Source of the DNA: a virus
IMG/VR virus record: IMGVR_UViG_3300042923_001240
Span: 1 to 29,011 of that record
Direction: 5' to 3' (one strand)
DNA: 29,011 nucleotides
Positions 1 to 8,328 of this stretch are shown one piece after another. The position numbers and the translations under genes were made by a program. The first letter of the stretch is position 1. Each line of letters begins with the position of its first letter. The notes beneath the pieces were generated by a model. The model did not search any database and was not told where the DNA came from. It saw nothing but the letters and a program-made list of their open reading frames with translations.

Positions 1-593
1 ACTTTATTAGAACCGGAAACTGCTAATATAACTTTCTTTGGCAACCCACTAACTTCATCTATATTATGCATATAGTTTAGTAGAAAGATATATTTACCAC
101 CCATGTTCTTATATTGTACAACTTGTTCCACATATTTTAGAAATAAACAATTGTAGGTAGTCATATCAGTTTCATTTATTACAGCTACGATAGAACTATC
201 TAAATCATTAATATACTGTTTTTGCATTTGATTTTTACAACTAATAAAGTTCCTAATAATACCATCAGAAGATTCTAAAGTTTTTGCAAATTTTAGAATA
301 TCATTTGGTTTACAGTGAGTTAAAATTTCTTCCATATGTTTAGCTTCCAGGTCTTTTAACATATCATCTGCACTACTGATATATTCTCCCTTGAGTAATA
401 TTGTAATAGGATTGGCTAATTTTCTAGCCAGCAACAAATTCCTTTTTACATTTTCACTACTAGCATTAACTACGAACTGATTGAAGTATACTGATTTCTT
501 GTATTTTGAAATCATATAATTTATAATACCAAGATCAATATCTACAACAGATTCAAAAGTTAATAAGTTTGAGAAAGAATACTCCCTTTCCAT
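1..593 (-). CDS. Unknown phage protein, C-terminus beyond the window
   Basis: An open frame of about 197 codons runs from an ATG at 591-593 off the left edge without a stop, so the protein is incomplete. A GGGGG ribosome binding site at 600-604 supports the start. The visible part is mostly helical in appearance, begins MEREYSFSNLLTFESVVDID, and has no signal peptide, membrane segment or motif that I recognise. It lies downstream of the possible ssDNA-binding protein gene, separated from it by a hairpin terminator at 658-688, so it probably has its own promoter. I could not find either of the two promoter motifs of this window in its leader. Function unknown. Confidence 0.8.
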   Translation of the reverse strand, partial: MEREYSFSNLLTFESVVDIDLGIINYMISKYKKSVYFNQFVVNASSENVKRNLLLARKLANPITILLKGEYISSADDMLKDLEAKHMEEILTHCKPNDILKFAKTLESSDGIIRNFISCKNQMQKQYINDLDSSIVAVINETDMTTYNCLFLKYVEQVVQYKNMGGKYIFLLNYMHNIDEVSGLPKKVILAVSGSNK

Positions 594-657
594 TTTTATC
601 CCCCTTAAATATCTAATTTTTACTTACAATATTTTCCATTAGGAAACTAATTAAAAA

Positions 658-688
658 TACAGACGTATCTTTTTTAGATACGTCTGTA
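658..688 (-). terminator. Rho-independent terminator after the 701-1477 gene
   Basis: A 13-bp perfect inverted repeat (TACAGACGTATCT and its complement) with a 5-base loop is followed on the minus strand by a U-rich tract (TATTTTTAATT). It lies 13 bases after the stop codon at 701-703. Confidence 0.85.
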
Positions 689-700
689 TAATTTGATTTA

Positions 701-1477
701 TTAATCCTCGTCCATGATTTCACTAATAGTACTGGAAGAAGATTTGTTAGCTCCTGCGCCTTTATTGGCGAAATAACTAGAACCGCCACTTTTCGATGAT
801 TTTTGAGCATACAGTTCAACACCAACACCTGATGCTATTTTAGCCAAGCTTTCATTTGTACGATTTTGCGAAAATGACAAATTATCAACAACACTGAATG
901 CCACAGCTCCAGTCATTGCATTATAGTAATTTTCAAGCATCGTGATTACTTGTAAAATTTCTAAATTTTGGAACGAATCATAGTCGCTAGAAAAATCACC
1001 AGTTTTTTCATCAAATTTTTCAATAGCGCAATGATAATTACGCTTAAATTCATAAGCATAAGAACTTTCTACTTGACCACTTTCACCAATTTTTCTAATA
1101 ATTAGACATGGGGCGGTTTTACCAAACTCTTCTCCTGTAGAAACAGTAATAAGACCTTGTCCAGCCCATGTTCCGCGTTGATTGAATGCTTCTGGATCTT
1201 TAACAAAACCTTTAAGAGTTTCGGCAAAGATACGTGCCTTTGAATGGTTTAAGTAAATTGTTGCCGCTGCTTTTGTATCCCATTTGATATTTTCATCTTT
1301 ATTAGCTGTTTCAATTTTAGGAGAGATAGCAAGTTTAAGAGTACCTTTCCACATTGAATGAGATAAATTTGTTACATCGATCTCACTTTCAGTATTACTC
1401 ATTGAATACCCATATACTGTTGGACGGTATTGATCCTTTTCTTTTTCACCATTATTATTGTAGCTTCCTAATGCCAT
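701..1477 (-). CDS. Possible single-stranded DNA-binding protein (258 aa)
   Basis: The start ATG (1475-1477) has an AGGAGG box at 1486-1491. The protein has a compact, beta-rich central part (about residues 40-180). The C-terminal region is rich in Ser, Gly, Lys and Asn (about 225-250) and ends in an acidic tip, SEIMDED. A disordered linker with an acidic tip is the layout of SSB-type proteins such as bacterial SSB and T7 gp2.5, which use the tip to contact replication partners. The central part also recalls, from memory, proteins of large phages annotated as Whirly/PUR-like ssDNA-binding. A structural role cannot be excluded, because the gene sits among virion genes and has a late-type motif (AACA-N6-TT) at 1529-1540. 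It forms a single-gene unit with terminators on both sides. Confidence 0.42.
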   Translation of the reverse strand: MALGSYNNNGEKEKDQYRPTVYGYSMSNTESEIDVTNLSHSMWKGTLKLAISPKIETANKDENIKWDTKAAATIYLNHSKARIFAETLKGFVKDPEAFNQRGTWAGQGLITVSTGEEFGKTAPCLIIRKIGESGQVESSYAYEFKRNYHCAIEKFDEKTGDFSSDYDSFQNLEILQVITMLENYYNAMTGAVAFSVVDNLSFSQNRTNESLAKIASGVGVELYAQKSSKSGGSSYFANKGAGANKSSSSTISEIMDED

Positions 1478-1528
1478 TATGACATCCTCCTTTAAATTAA
1501 ATAAATTTAATATACTATTGATTATAAA

Positions 1529-1540
1529 AATGTATGTGTT
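1529..1540 (-). promoter_or_regulatory. Candidate late promoter AACA-N6-TT for the 701-1477 gene
   Basis: The minus strand reads AACACATACATT, which fits AACA-N6-TW. If the W is the first transcribed base, the leader is about 50 bases and includes the AGGAGG box. It lies between the preceding terminator (1554-1587) and the gene. Confidence 0.5.
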
Positions 1541-1553
1541 GTAATCAAAAGCT

Positions 1554-1587
1554 AATAAGGGACATAGCCTTAGCTATGTCCCTTATT
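1554..1587 (-). terminator. Terminator after the metallopeptidase gene
   Basis: A 14-bp perfect stem (AATAAGGGACATAG and complement) with a 6-base loop lies three bases beyond the stop codon at 1590-1592. A short T-rich stretch (AGCTTTTGA) follows on the minus strand. Confidence 0.8.
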
Positions 1588-1589
1588 GA

Positions 1590-2738
1590 TTAATTATCAA
1601 ACCCATAATTTACATAAAGTCTTGTTTTATTCTGATAGATTTTGTTTTTTGATATAGTACTACGCAAATTATTATATTTATTATACAAATCCATCCACCG
1701 TTTGTAAGCTACTCTATCTAATTCTTCTGAAGTTAAGAAATCATCAATTACTGCCATACGGGAATTAATCTGATGGAGTAATAATACTGCATCATCCTGT
1801 GTTTCCATATTGTTTACATTGAATTCGATTTCATAAAAATCATCTTCATAGCTTTTAATACCATTAAGTTTCATCTTATTTACATTGCGTTTAAATACCT
1901 GTGCAATATCATCAATAAAACTTTCCGATATTAGAACATCATCGTCTATTCTTTCTAACCGACGAATTATATTACTCATTTCTTTGTGCTCTAATTTAGA
2001 TGCAGTAATTTCCATTCCTTTTTTGAGAGTGTGAATAGCAGCAATACGGTTATGTAATACGTCTTTATATAGTCGCATTACCCAAGATAATACAACGATC
2101 TTATTATCAATAGGGCTATTTACATTGTACCCATTACATGATATTTTACTCATAGCACTTTTCAAAAGTTCGGAATTTCCACAATCTATATCAAACTGAT
2201 CTATGATTTCGTTCTCTTCAGCTTCGAATATAGATGTTACTTTACGCAATGCATCTCTAATACCATAAGAAAGGATTTCTATATAGTGTATAGAATCTGT
2301 GAGTTTAATAGTTTCATTGCGCTGTAAAAGATAATTATCAATATTATTTTTTACTAACTCCATTGGAGTTGAATCTGTAACTAGATGTGAAACCTCATGC
2401 AATATGATAGCAGATATTTCATCATACGATAGAGCCATCCCAGAATCGAATAATTTAGAATCTAATTCCAAATAATATTCAGAAATAATATATTTATCAT
2501 CATTTTGAATGATATTAATTATATTCTTAGCTGGTATTATAGGCATTACACAAACACCAAAAAACATTTTATCATGATTTTCAGTATAAATTACTTGCTT
2601 GCATCCATCAAGACCAAATAGACGATTTAACGAATTTTTAATTTCATTAAGTATATATGAATCTTGTTTCGATAAGAGAGCACGGATACATCCTTTAAAA
2701 TCATAAATATCATTACGCAACTTTTCACTGATAGCCAT
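1590..2738 (-). CDS. HExxH zinc metallopeptidase (382 aa) next to the capsid gene
   Basis: The sequence LHEVSHLV at about residues 113-120 holds the HExxH signature of zinc metallopeptidases (His114, Glu115, His118). A Glu-rich helix, FEAEENEIID, about 55 residues further on could provide the third zinc ligand, as in gluzincins. There is no signal peptide, so it acts in the cytoplasm or inside the particle. I place the start at ATG 2736-2738, with AAGGAGG directly upstream; an upstream in-frame GTG would fall on that site and is rejected. The gene follows the probable capsid gene, with a terminator between and no clear promoter of its own, which suggests read-through expression from the capsid transcript. 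The rest of the protein is unfamiliar. A capsid-maturation role is only inferred from position. Confidence 0.75.
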   Translation of the reverse strand: MAISEKLRNDIYDFKGCIRALLSKQDSYILNEIKNSLNRLFGLDGCKQVIYTENHDKMFFGVCVMPIIPAKNIINIIQNDDKYIISEYYLELDSKLFDSGMALSYDEISAIILHEVSHLVTDSTPMELVKNNIDNYLLQRNETIKLTDSIHYIEILSYGIRDALRKVTSIFEAEENEIIDQFDIDCGNSELLKSAMSKISCNGYNVNSPIDNKIVVLSWVMRLYKDVLHNRIAAIHTLKKGMEITASKLEHKEMSNIIRRLERIDDDVLISESFIDDIAQVFKRNVNKMKLNGIKSYEDDFYEIEFNVNNMETQDDAVLLLHQINSRMAVIDDFLTSEELDRVAYKRWMDLYNKYNNLRSTISKNKIYQNKTRLYVNYGFDN

Positions 2739-2763
2739 TAAATACACCTCCTTATTTACTAAA

Positions 2764-2799
2764 AAATATAGACCTACAGATATCTGTAGGTCTATATTT
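2764..2799 (-). terminator. Terminator after the probable capsid gene
   Basis: A 36-base perfect palindrome (arms AAATATAGACCTACAGAT) is followed on the minus strand by TTTTTTAGT. It sits 9 bases after the stop at 2809-2811. Confidence 0.85.
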
Positions 2800-2808
2800 A
2801 AATTTTAA

Positions 2809-4638
2809 TTATGGTTTGATCGCACCATTAATCGCGCTGGCATATGTTACACCGTTTGCAGTGTAGTCATTTGCAGCATTAACACCAATTGGATCTGCAT
2901 TATTAATATCTTCACGAAGACCAGTTGGGTTCATGATTTGAATACGTCCTTGTACAGGTTGGTATTCCAAGAACATCCAGCGTTCGAAGCAAGTAATACC
3001 AGGCAACTGATAGTTGGTAGTATCACGAATTTCGTTTGAGATGTATAATTGATAATCAACAATTTTGTACATTACTCTTTGGCTGTTGCGAGGAGTAAGA
3101 ATAACAATTAAATTGTTGTTATTACGCATCTTTTGACTAGAGATGAATTGATATACACGTTTCTCGCCAGTAACAATGGTCTTTTTGTAATCAAGCTCAA
3201 TTGGACCAATGCTAGATGGGCTAGAGTAGCTATAATCACGAGGGGTGATTTTCTTAATCAACTCTGGACGACCGAATACAGTTACTGACATGTTTTCATC
3301 GTTAAGAACATTTAACATGTAAGTTACTTGAGTATCCAAATAATCCATAAAGGTTTCTTGTCTCCATGATACATGAGAACCCATGTAAGAACCTTGAGGA
3401 GGAATGAAGTCAAATGCTCCACTAATTTTCTGAGTTGAAGGTAATTTTAAGAAAGATTTATCAAGCTCATCATGAATAGTGTCATCTTTATAATGCATCA
3501 AACCTAAACGCATTTGGCTCATGATTTTAGTAATTTGATTTACGTTATAAAGTGCAGTGACATCCTTTACTTCTTCAGGAGATACTGTGGTTGTCATGTG
3601 CGGTGCTTCTGGAACTTCGAAGATATCAGTGCGTGCACTCCATTTTGTTCTGCAAGTTGGGAATGCAGCAGACGATACATCAACTACAGCATTAAGACGA
3701 ACAGCTTTAACATCAGCCGTATTCATGCAAGTAATCATAAATTTATTTTTCTTCACATAGCCGCTAATGATACCTTTAACAATTTTTGTGTTAGTAGCAT
3801 CGGTTTTTGCAACTACTGTAAAAGAAGCCATAATAGAACGATCGAATTCGCCATAAGATGGAACGAATTTCAAGTCCCCTACATTAAACAATACTGGTTT
3901 TACACCGGCTCCACCGGTTTCTACAGTATCAATAGTTTTGGTGGTTGTATTGTAATACTTCTCACCGACTGCGACGTAGCTATCAATAAGAACTGCGTTG
4001 ATACAAGTTTTAATACTTAAATTAGCATTACTAACGCCGAATTCATCTTTTAAAATATCAAGAGATTCGTTTTCTGGAAGAGTAATGATAATATCTTTTG
4101 TTGGAACGCTATTTTTAATAGCATCTTTGATTTTGTACTGTTCCAAGAACATATCAATTTCTTCTCCGTCTGGAGTGACAAGGGTTCTTGTTTCCATAGT
4201 TAAAGTAAACTTAGGAGATTTAGTGATATCTTTTGGCATCGATTGATCGAAAACAGCATTCATCAAAAGATTTTTATGCATAGGGAAAGTAATACCAATA
4301 ACAGGATTGAATGCCCCTAAAGGTGCATTTTCAGAAATTGCCTTACGGTCATTAAGATATAATTCCCCAAGATCTGCTTCAAGTTGAGCAATGTCTTCTG
4401 CATCTTGATACCTAGGATCTTTAGGATCATAAGCCTCTTTAATGAAAAGTTTCCTCATCTCATCGTTTGTTGCATTTTTTTGAAAGAACATTGAAGGTTG
4501 TTCGTATAAACTAACACCCGATTCGCTTATAGCGCTTTTTGCAATGTCTAAGAACTGCTCGGCTAATTTATACATTGAATCTTTTCTATAACCTTTTGAC
4601 GCTGCCAAAGGGTTTTCGCGTTCACCTACAGCTGGCAT
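2809..4638 (-). CDS. Probable major capsid protein (609 aa)
   Basis: The ATG (4636-4638) has a perfect AAGGAGG at 4648-4654. The protein is soluble with mixed alpha/beta composition. Its N-terminal ~100 residues look helical and scaffold-like. The C-terminal part (about 470-570) is rich in beta strands and has the feel of an HK97-fold P domain and E loop. Codon use differs from most neighbours: arginine is often CGT/CGA and glycine GGT, and third positions are less AT-extreme, as expected for a very abundant product. It is a single-gene unit with its own leader, candidate late promoter and strong terminator, placed between virion genes. AISE-N at residues 100-104 would be a plausible prohead-protease cut that releases the N-terminal domain. 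Another abundant virion protein, such as a tail sheath, is the main alternative. Confidence 0.6.
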   Translation of the reverse strand: MPAVGERENPLAASKGYRKDSMYKLAEQFLDIAKSAISESGVSLYEQPSMFFQKNATNDEMRKLFIKEAYDPKDPRYQDAEDIAQLEADLGELYLNDRKAISENAPLGAFNPVIGITFPMHKNLLMNAVFDQSMPKDITKSPKFTLTMETRTLVTPDGEEIDMFLEQYKIKDAIKNSVPTKDIIITLPENESLDILKDEFGVSNANLSIKTCINAVLIDSYVAVGEKYYNTTTKTIDTVETGGAGVKPVLFNVGDLKFVPSYGEFDRSIMASFTVVAKTDATNTKIVKGIISGYVKKNKFMITCMNTADVKAVRLNAVVDVSSAAFPTCRTKWSARTDIFEVPEAPHMTTTVSPEEVKDVTALYNVNQITKIMSQMRLGLMHYKDDTIHDELDKSFLKLPSTQKISGAFDFIPPQGSYMGSHVSWRQETFMDYLDTQVTYMLNVLNDENMSVTVFGRPELIKKITPRDYSYSSPSSIGPIELDYKKTIVTGEKRVYQFISSQKMRNNNNLIVILTPRNSQRVMYKIVDYQLYISNEIRDTTNYQLPGITCFERWMFLEYQPVQGRIQIMNPTGLREDINNADPIGVNAANDYTANGVTYASAINGAIKP

Positions 4639-4716
4639 AATATATTTCCTCCTTAATGAAAATTATAATTTTTATTTTTGGTTTATTATATTTTAACCTA
4701 ATCAGGTTTAAATATT

Positions 4717-4728
4717 TACTATATTGTT
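4717..4728 (-). promoter_or_regulatory. Candidate late promoter AACA-N6-TA for the capsid gene
   Basis: The minus strand reads AACAATATAGTA. The predicted leader to the ATG at 4638 is about 79 bases. It holds a small inverted repeat (TTAAACCT-GATT-AGGTTAA region, 4692-4712) and an A/T-rich stretch before the ribosome binding site. Confidence 0.5.
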
Positions 4729-4757
4729 ATATTTAGCAGATACTATTCAATTAAAAT

Positions 4758-5924
4758 TCATTTCTTATTTTTGCCCAATTCTTCTAAAATATTGGTAAGA
4801 GTTGAGAAGATTGCCATGTGCCGTTGTAGTATTATTTGATTCTCTACGTAGCTTCTGGTGTCATAAGACTGAATTAGAGAGTCCCTTACAAGGTCTTTTA
4901 ACTCTAAAAGCTTCCTTGTAACAAATTCGATGGGTCTGATATTGTCTTCGACTCTGTTTACTTTAGAGAGACGATCTATGCATTTCTCTATATTTACATA
5001 GAGAGAAACAAACTGAGTTTTCAATTCTGTTTGTTTAATTTCTATTTGCTCTGGAGACATATTGGAGAACAATTCAGTCTCCATTTGTTTTATCTCGTCA
5101 TCTCCTTCACCTCCACCTTGAGTATCGTCTCCAGTACCAGTTCCGTCTCCTTCCCCATCCTGCTCATCGCCATAGTTAGGAGTCGAATCATCGTCTTCAC
5201 CAGTTCCTCCATCTAAATTTGTGTCATCTCCGCCACCGGTGCCATCGACAGTATCTGTAGCTCCATCATCTCCACCTGGGTTGTCATCTCCATAGTTGGG
5301 AGTAGCATCATCTTCTTCTCCAGTTCCTCCAGCATTTGGATCATCGTTATTATCTAATCCAGAATCCAAATTTCCTTCAGGATTATTATCGTCTCCTATA
5401 GCATTATCTTCAGGATTTCCAGTGTCTACTGTAGCCCCATCATCCCCACCTGGATTGTCATCTCCATAATTTGGGGTTATGTCGTCTTCGTCTTCGCCTC
5501 CTGCACTATTATCATCGGGATTAGGAGTAGCATTATCATCTACATCGTCTGCATCTGGATTGTCTGTAGTATAATTGGGAGTTGTATCATCTTGGTTGTC
5601 TTCTCCACCATCTGTAGGCTCTGTACCTGTAGGAGCAGGAGTATTTTGGCTGTCTATATTATCATTTGCATCATCTTGATTATCATCAGTATAGTTAGCT
5701 GTGTCCTTTTTATCGTCTTCTGTATCTAGCGATTTACCATTAGCAATGATTTCTTCATTCACACTGCTTCTATATTCTGGATCTATTCGCATTCTTTCTT
5801 TAATGGAGTGGAGTTTAATTAACCATCTTTTATCATTCTGCTGCTCGGCTATAGCAATATATTTATTCAATAGTGTATCTTTACTATAATCTTCATTCAG
5901 TACGAATTTATTAAAATCAAACAC
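4758..5924 (-). CDS. Acidic, repeat-rich virion-type protein (388 aa)
   Basis: The start is a GTG at 5922-5924, with AAGGAGGT at 5931-5938. There are three parts. Residues 1-65 contain KYIAIAEQQNDKRWLIKLHS, a motif shared with the C-terminus of the gene upstream. Residues about 76-275 are a disordered, extremely acidic region built from imperfect units around TPNYGDDNPGGDDGAT. Residues about 280-388 are a helical, coiled-coil-like domain with many Leu, Glu and Lys. The gene starts 14 bases after the stop of the 759-aa gene and is surely co-transcribed with it. A structural or scaffold role is inferred from its place beside the capsid gene. The acidic tract could be a spacer, a cation-binding segment or a DNA mimic. 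I do not recognise the family. Confidence 0.8.
   Translation of the reverse strand: MFDFNKFVLNEDYSKDTLLNKYIAIAEQQNDKRWLIKLHSIKERMRIDPEYRSSVNEEIIANGKSLDTEDDKKDTANYTDDNQDDANDNIDSQNTPAPTGTEPTDGGEDNQDDTTPNYTTDNPDADDVDDNATPNPDDNSAGGEDEDDITPNYGDDNPGGDDGATVDTGNPEDNAIGDDNNPEGNLDSGLDNNDDPNAGGTGEEDDATPNYGDDNPGGDDGATDTVDGTGGGDDTNLDGGTGEDDDSTPNYGDEQDGEGDGTGTGDDTQGGGEGDDEIKQMETELFSNMSPEQIEIKQTELKTQFVSLYVNIEKCIDRLSKVNRVEDNIRPIEFVTRKLLELKDLVRDSLIQSYDTRSYVENQIILQRHMAIFSTLTNILEELGKNKK
5100..5699 (-). repeat. Imperfect in-frame repeats coding for TPNY-type acidic units
   Basis: About six degenerate units encode [T/A]-P/A-N-Y/P-x-D-D-N-type segments. Two units, near 5253-5300 and 5430-5477, are almost identical at protein level (TPNYGDDNPGGDDGAT) and very similar in DNA, which points to recent duplication within the gene. 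Confidence 0.8.
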
Positions 5925-5938
5925 ACTTATACCTCCTT

Positions 5939-8218
5939 CTAATCGTTTTCTTTTGCTCCTAGTGGCTTAACATTATTATCATCCCACTCGAGTTTAATTT
6001 TATATCTTAATCTTGCATCTTGAGCTTGTAATTTTTTCTTAAGAAGAAGAAGTTCCCTAAGGCGTTTCATATTTTTACTATCTTCTGCCATGGCAATATA
6101 TTTATCCACCATAGTAAGCTCAACGTCTAGTTCATCTAATACTAATTGCCGTTCTTTAGTTCTTATTCTAGAATTCATTGCAAATCTACCAAGAAGTAAA
6201 ATAAGAGCAGCCGCAGGATGAATGAGCCAAGCAGCTCCAGCTGTAACAATAGCCATTTTAATAACTTTAGAAGCTTGAGGTAGAATGTCTCCACGTATAA
6301 CAGCCTCTCTATTTTCCATAGTCATAGCCTTTTCCACACTTCTAGAAACCATAGCACACGCAGAGTCTACGCTTCTAGACATTATTTTTTCTTTATCGGA
6401 AAGATTGCTTACAACTTTAGATAACTTTTGAACTGCTAATTTTAAATTGCTAGTTAAACTTAATTCATTTATAGACTGAACGTATGAATTTATAGAATTG
6501 GTATATTCATACAACTCATTTAGTTGAGAAAATAAATTTTCTTCAACTTCTGTATCTATAGAGAATATATTATCGAACGAATCAAAACTATTCATATTAC
6601 TAATATCTTCCACATCGCTAGACATAAGTTTAGAAATATTTTCAGCATAACAATTAATCTTATTATAATTAATAATACCATTTCTTGAAGCTTGCTTATC
6701 TGCAAATTGCAATGCTTCTATAAACTTATCTTTGTTTAGCATGTGTGGATATTTAACACAAAATTCTGTAAGAAAATCTACATCCTCTAACTGCATTTCT
6801 ACAATATTATTACTTGAGAATAAAACTTTCTCATTTTCTTTTTGATCCCATTTGATAGAACTTACGGCAGATTCAATAACTACTATATTTGTAGCTACAG
6901 TTTTGGCATCCTCGTCAAAATTGATATTGAAGTCAAAATCTCCACCTTTGTCAGGTTTTGTTTCCCAACTTTTCTTTTCATCATCTCCTCTAAGAGAATC
7001 AGAATATCCTTCTAATGAATCGATGCTTTTATCTAACTGCTTTAGATATTCTTCTAATCTAGCTTTTTTCTTCTCGTCTTTACATTTATCTATCTTTCTG
7101 GCTACAGAATCTCTATTCCTATACCATACTTTGAGTATATCTGTCATATACTTTCTTTCAGTTATAAAGTTTATTGTCTTTGCCACAATAGCAGCAAAGA
7201 TTCCAGCATATACACTAATAGACATAGCACCGACAACACATAAAAAATAAAAAGCTATAGATAAAAGATTCTTTGTACCATCTACTATATTATTATCTTT
7301 ATTAACTACTAAAATATTTATAAGCATTAATTTTAATGCTTCTGGTGTTTTAGATGGAAGTGTTTTGAATTTATCTATAATATCTTTTGTTTTATCTTTT
7401 AAAGAAGACTCTAATAGAGAATCTAGCGTATTCTCTTCTACTGTTTCTATTATAGATTTTTGTAATCTTTCAATATAGCAAGCATCTTCATTTGTAAAGA
7501 ATCTATTTTGCGCAACTGTTTCGCCAAGAATATGTAATAGCTCTCTAGAAGAATCCTCTTCATTCATATGAGTACTTAAAAAATAATCAGTTACTGCTTC
7601 TAATATTGATACTGAATCTGCTTTTACATTATTCTTATAAAAAGTAAATAATACCTCTTCTAATGCGATGCTATATTTAGAATTTACGCCCATATTATAT
7701 GTATCGATAAAAGAACAAAGTTCATGAATCGTATCATTAATATTATCGCCATATGCATTCTCTCTCACATAAGAATCAATATTAAATCTTTTCGAAATCA
7801 TTAAATGATTTTTTATAAGTCTATCACAATGAATACTTTCATTTATTCTATCTAAAATAGACTCTAAACAAGATTTTCTTACATCACTAGATTCTTTAAT
7901 TTTTGTAGATATGACCGGTCTAAGCAATGATGGATCTTCTAATGAAAAAATAATATTCTCATTAATTCTGTCTGTAATAGCATCTAGCTGTTTGTTAGTT
8001 CCCTTTGATGAAACAATATCAAATAGCTCCAATACTTTATCTAGAGATTCCCCCATATTTTCAGAATATGATGCCCATCTTTCTACAGAATTTTTAATAT
8101 TATCAAAATTATAATTTTCTTTATAAGATTGATATAAAGGATATGGTATAGACCCTCTGAATGGTTTTGTTCGATAGTATCGCTTGTTCAAAACTAATGT
8201 AGAAATACTTTCCTTCAT
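5939..8218 (-). CDS. Large virion-type protein with hydrophobic segments (759 aa)
   Basis: The ATG is at 8216-8218 with a GGGAGAGG box upstream. The protein is mostly helical. One hydrophobic stretch lies near residues 315-352 (SIAFYFLCVVGAMSISVYAG) and a second near 650-685 (AIVTAGAAWLIHPAAALILL). A Lys/Glu-rich charged segment lies between them (about 365-425). The C-terminal ~55 residues start with KYIAMAEDSKNMKRLRELL and match the N-terminal region of the next protein. Co-transcription with the acidic repeat gene and closeness to the capsid gene suggest a virion or ejected inner protein; membrane segments would fit a protein that acts during DNA entry. I do not recognise a named family, so the role is inferred from context. 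Confidence 0.8.
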   Translation of the reverse strand: MKESISTLVLNKRYYRTKPFRGSIPYPLYQSYKENYNFDNIKNSVERWASYSENMGESLDKVLELFDIVSSKGTNKQLDAITDRINENIIFSLEDPSLLRPVISTKIKESSDVRKSCLESILDRINESIHCDRLIKNHLMISKRFNIDSYVRENAYGDNINDTIHELCSFIDTYNMGVNSKYSIALEEVLFTFYKNNVKADSVSILEAVTDYFLSTHMNEEDSSRELLHILGETVAQNRFFTNEDACYIERLQKSIIETVEENTLDSLLESSLKDKTKDIIDKFKTLPSKTPEALKLMLINILVVNKDNNIVDGTKNLLSIAFYFLCVVGAMSISVYAGIFAAIVAKTINFITERKYMTDILKVWYRNRDSVARKIDKCKDEKKKARLEEYLKQLDKSIDSLEGYSDSLRGDDEKKSWETKPDKGGDFDFNINFDEDAKTVATNIVVIESAVSSIKWDQKENEKVLFSSNNIVEMQLEDVDFLTEFCVKYPHMLNKDKFIEALQFADKQASRNGIINYNKINCYAENISKLMSSDVEDISNMNSFDSFDNIFSIDTEVEENLFSQLNELYEYTNSINSYVQSINELSLTSNLKLAVQKLSKVVSNLSDKEKIMSRSVDSACAMVSRSVEKAMTMENREAVIRGDILPQASKVIKMAIVTAGAAWLIHPAAALILLLGRFAMNSRIRTKERQLVLDELDVELTMVDKYIAMAEDSKNMKRLRELLLLKKKLQAQDARLRYKIKLEWDDNNVKPLGAKEND

Positions 8219-8271
8219 TATACATCCTCTCCCTTTTAAATTCGTTTAATATAAAGTTTGATATTTCTTTA

Positions 8272-8283
8272 TTCTATTATGTT
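8272..8283 (-). promoter_or_regulatory. Imperfect late-promoter-like site before the 759-aa gene
   Basis: The minus strand reads AACATAATAGAA: AACA is present but the TW is replaced by AA. It is the only such site in the leader, between terminator 8295-8322 and the gene. TATATTAAAC at 8244-8253 is an alternative AT-rich element. Confidence 0.25.
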
Positions 8284-8294
8284 AGATACAAAAA

Positions 8295-8322
8295 ATAAAG
8301 CATCTCATATGAGATGCTTTAT
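8295..8322 (-). terminator. Terminator after the 8329-8958 gene
   Basis: A 28-base perfect palindrome (ATAAAGCATCTCAT and complement) is followed on the minus strand by TTTTTTTGT, 6 bases beyond the stop codon. Confidence 0.85.
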
Positions 8323-8328
8323 ATGTTT

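Noticed and set aside
3514-4246. Plus-strand open frames inside the probable capsid gene (up to 168 codons)
   Set aside because: They lack ribosome binding sites, are rich in Cys and Phe from antisense AT-rich codons, and oppose a gene with a perfect start and high-expression codon use.
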